A stretch of 64,000 bases of DNA from Kribbella capetownensis (lineage in GTDB: Bacteria > Actinomycetota > Actinomycetes > Propionibacteriales > Kribbellaceae), in NCBI RefSeq assembly GCF_004331485.1, contig NZ_SJKD01000003.1, positions 682,001 through 746,000 of the forward strand. Direction: 5' to 3'. A model generated the notes under the pieces. That model was not told the DNA's origin, did not search any database, and was given only the letters and a program-made list of their open reading frames with translations. This document shows, piece by piece, positions 62,534-64,000 of the stretch. Positions within the stretch are counted from its first letter, which is position 1, and each line of letters opens with the position of its first letter. The position numbers and the translations under genes are program-made.

Positions 62534-64000
62534 CTAGCTGTTGGTTGGTTGGGGTAGGGCGGCGGCTAGGAGTTCGGCGAGGTGGTGGGGGTGGCGGGTG
62601 GTGCCGTGGGTGATCTGGGTGCGGCAGCTGAAGCCGTCGGCGAGTACGGCGGTTGCCTCGGGCAATGAGCGTACGGCGGGGAGCAGGACACGCTCGCCGA
62701 TCGCCTTCGAGACGGCGTAGTGGTCACGCTCGAAGCCGAAATTGCCGGCCAACCCGCAGCAACCGGAGTCGGGGATGGTGGCGTCAATCCCGGCCGCGGT
62801 CATCAGCCGGCGGTCAGCGTCAAAGCCAAGCGCTGCGTGCTGGTGGCAATGCGTCTGCACGAGCGCCTCTCCCCCGACCTGCGGCGGCTCCCACTCGGAC
62901 TCCGCGAGTAGCTCGGCGAACGTGCGGGTCGCCTTCTCCGCCTGGTCGGCAAGAGGATTGTCGGCAATCAGATCCGGTGCGTCGTGGCGGAGTGCCGCCG
63001 TACAGCTCGGTTCAAGACCGACGATCGGCGTACCGGCGGCGAGGTGCGGCTCGAGGATCTTGAGCGATCGATTGAGCACGCGTCGAGCCTTCTTCAGCTG
63101 GCCCGTCGAGATCCAGGTCAGCCCACAGCAGACCGGCTTGTCAGGCAGCACAACCTCGAACCCTGCCGCCTCCAGCACCTCAACCGCGGCTCGCCCGATC
63201 TCCGGCGCGAGGTAGTTCGTGAACGTGTCCGGCCACAGCACAACCTGTTGTCCACCGGTCGACAATCGCCCGCCACGCTTGGCGAACCAACTCGTGAAGG
63301 TCTCCGAAGCGAACGCAGGCACAGCGCGCTCGGCCGCGATTCCACCCAACTTCTTGACGAGACCCAGCCCGGCGAACCTGTTGGCCAACGCGGGCACCGG
63401 CGAGGCGAGCCGTGCCCACAGCGGGAGCCAGCCCATCGACCAGTGCGACATCGGTCGCGCCCACGGACGGCGTGCGTAGTGATGCTGCGTGAACTCGGCC
63501 TTGTACGTCGCCATGTCGACGTTCACCGGACAATCGGACAGACATCCCTTGCAGGACAGGCAAAGGTCGAGACCGTCGCGTACCTCGGTCGACCGCCAGC
63601 CGTCCGTGACCACGTCACCCTGCAACATCTCCCACAGCAGATGCGCTCGGCCGCGGGTCGAGTGCAGCTCGTCCTTGGTGACCTGATAGCTCGGGCACAT
63701 CACTCCACCCGAACTCTGCCGGCACTTGCCGATCCCGACACAGCGGCGCTGGGCCTGGGCGAAGTCGTTGTCGTCATCCGGGTACGCGAAGATTGTCAAC
63801 AATCTGCGGTCCTTCGCCGGTCCGTCGTGCCGGATCGCCAGGTCCAGCGGCGGCGGGTCGACAATCATCCCGGGGTTCATCGCTCGCGTCGGGTCCCAGA
63901 TCTCCTTGAGTTCCGCGAACAGCCGCACACCGTCGACGCCGTACATCCGGCCGAGCAGCTCACCCCGCGCCCGCCCGTCACTATGCTCGCCGGACACCGA
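62534..64000 (-). CDS. FAD-linked oxidase / Fe-S oxidoreductase (D-lactate or glycolate dehydrogenase-like), C-terminal part
   Basis: The visible 488 residues are the C-terminal part; the start lies beyond the right edge. They begin at the end of the FAD-binding oxidase domain (SGEHSDGRARGELLGRMYG; WDPTRAMNPGMIVDPPP). A ferredoxin-like domain follows with two Cys clusters (CVGIGKCRQ...CPSY; CLSCKGCLSDCPVNVD), then two CCG-type domains (PVCCGLTWISTGQL; SGCCGLAGNFG). This architecture matches large respiratory FAD/4Fe-4S dehydrogenases such as D-lactate or 2-hydroxyglutarate dehydrogenases that feed the quinone pool. The palindrome occurs at 63792 (exact) and 62957 (one mismatch), with half-sites at 63265 and 63858. 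Confidence 0.88.
   Translation of the reverse strand, partial: SVSGEHSDGRARGELLGRMYGVDGVRLFAELKEIWDPTRAMNPGMIVDPPPLDLAIRHDGPAKDRRLLTIFAYPDDDNDFAQAQRRCVGIGKCRQSSGGVMCPSYQVTKDELHSTRGRAHLLWEMLQGDVVTDGWRSTEVRDGLDLCLSCKGCLSDCPVNVDMATYKAEFTQHHYARRPWARPMSHWSMGWLPLWARLASPVPALANRFAGLGLVKKLGGIAAERAVPAFASETFTSWFAKRGGRLSTGGQQVVLWPDTFTNYLAPEIGRAAVEVLEAAGFEVVLPDKPVCCGLTWISTGQLKKARRVLNRSLKILEPHLAAGTPIVGLEPSCTAALRHDAPDLIADNPLADQAEKATRTFAELLAESEWEPPQVGGEALVQTHCHQHAALGFDADRRLMTAAGIDATIPDSGCCGLAGNFGFERDHYAVSKAIGERVLLPAVRSLPEATAVLADGFSCRTQITHGTTRHPHHLAELLAAALPQPTNS
63792..63803. repeat. ATTGTCAACAAT palindrome inside the FAD/Fe-S oxidoreductase gene
   Basis: Exact copy read as L-L-T-I on the minus strand (TTGTTGACAATC). 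It is the right-most of the six exact copies in the window. Confidence 0.7.

Overview
The window is high-GC DNA with frequent GTG/TTG starts, ATGA/GTGA stop-start overlaps and many apparently leaderless genes. It carries a PimB' mannosyltransferase and an actinobacterial qcrCAB / ctaCDEF respiratory block, so the source is an actinomycete (Actinomycetota). A Kribbella- or Nocardioides-like member of the Propionibacteriales is my best guess from gene content alone. I see no rRNA, tRNA, CRISPR array, prophage or insertion sequence.

Region 1 (about 0.2-31 kb) is core genome. On the minus strand lie a translationally coupled M48 peptidase, HExxH protein and PimB' set, an NlpC/P60 hydrolase, a small Cys-rich protein and a NYN/PIN RNase-like protein. 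These are followed by a DEDDh-exonuclease/UvrC-like fusion (+), an XRE/SnoaL pair, an Lrp-type RAM protein, two consecutive single-pass membrane proteins with very long low-complexity cytoplasmic regions, trpD with an atypical receiver-domain protein, and ctaG. Then come the respiratory operons: ctaE-qcrC-qcrA-qcrB (+) and ctaC-ctaD-ctaF (-), separated by a MarR/hydrolase pair and an L,D-transpeptidase. The order pimB'/NlpC/UvrC-like/trpD/ctaE/qcrCAB/ctaF/ctaC parallels Mycobacterium tuberculosis Rv2188c-Rv2200c as I remember it. A cysteine desulfurase/TusA pair, a GNAT enzyme and a sirtuin follow.

Region 2 (about 32-46 kb) is accessory carbohydrate and stress functions: a 1894-residue secreted amylase-pullulanase with three X25-like modules; a DoxX/ECF41 sigma pair with two mirror-image promoters of identical geometry; a beta-lactamase-fold hydrolase; a LacI regulator divergent from two tandem secreted GH79-like glycosidases; and an NAD(P)-dependent epimerase.

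Region 3 (about 46-60.4 kb) is a nitrogen-compound catabolic island. A minus-strand operon (2-hydroxyacid dehydrogenase, amidase, DUF3830) diverges from an EutA/maleate-isomerase-like gene, a creatinase/ectoine-hydrolase-like M24 gene and an aminotransferase. Next is a well-conserved guanidine-I (ykkC) riboswitch in front of a tightly overlapping operon: APC permease, two DUF1989 proteins (carboxyguanidine deiminase CgdA/CgdB type), a carboxyltransferase and allophanate hydrolase. An M20 amidohydrolase follows. This is the pathway guanidine -> carboxyguanidine -> allophanate -> ammonia + CO2, but the carboxylase gene encodes only the carboxyltransferase part: the biotin carboxylase and biotin-carrier domains are absent, which implies a split enzyme.

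Region 4 (60.4-64 kb) has a FAD monooxygenase/TetR pair with paired operators and the C-terminal part of a FAD/Fe-S oxidoreductase running off the right edge.

Two signals cut across gene boundaries. The palindrome ATTGTC(A/G)ACAAT occurs six times exactly and at least six more times with one mismatch between 46.1 and 63.9 kb, in promoters and inside genes in two different reading frames; I found no exact copy in the first 46 kb. Two genes also have degraded copies of their own 3' ends lying downstream of their stop codons. All statements come from reading the sequence; family names rest on remembered motifs, not on database searches.
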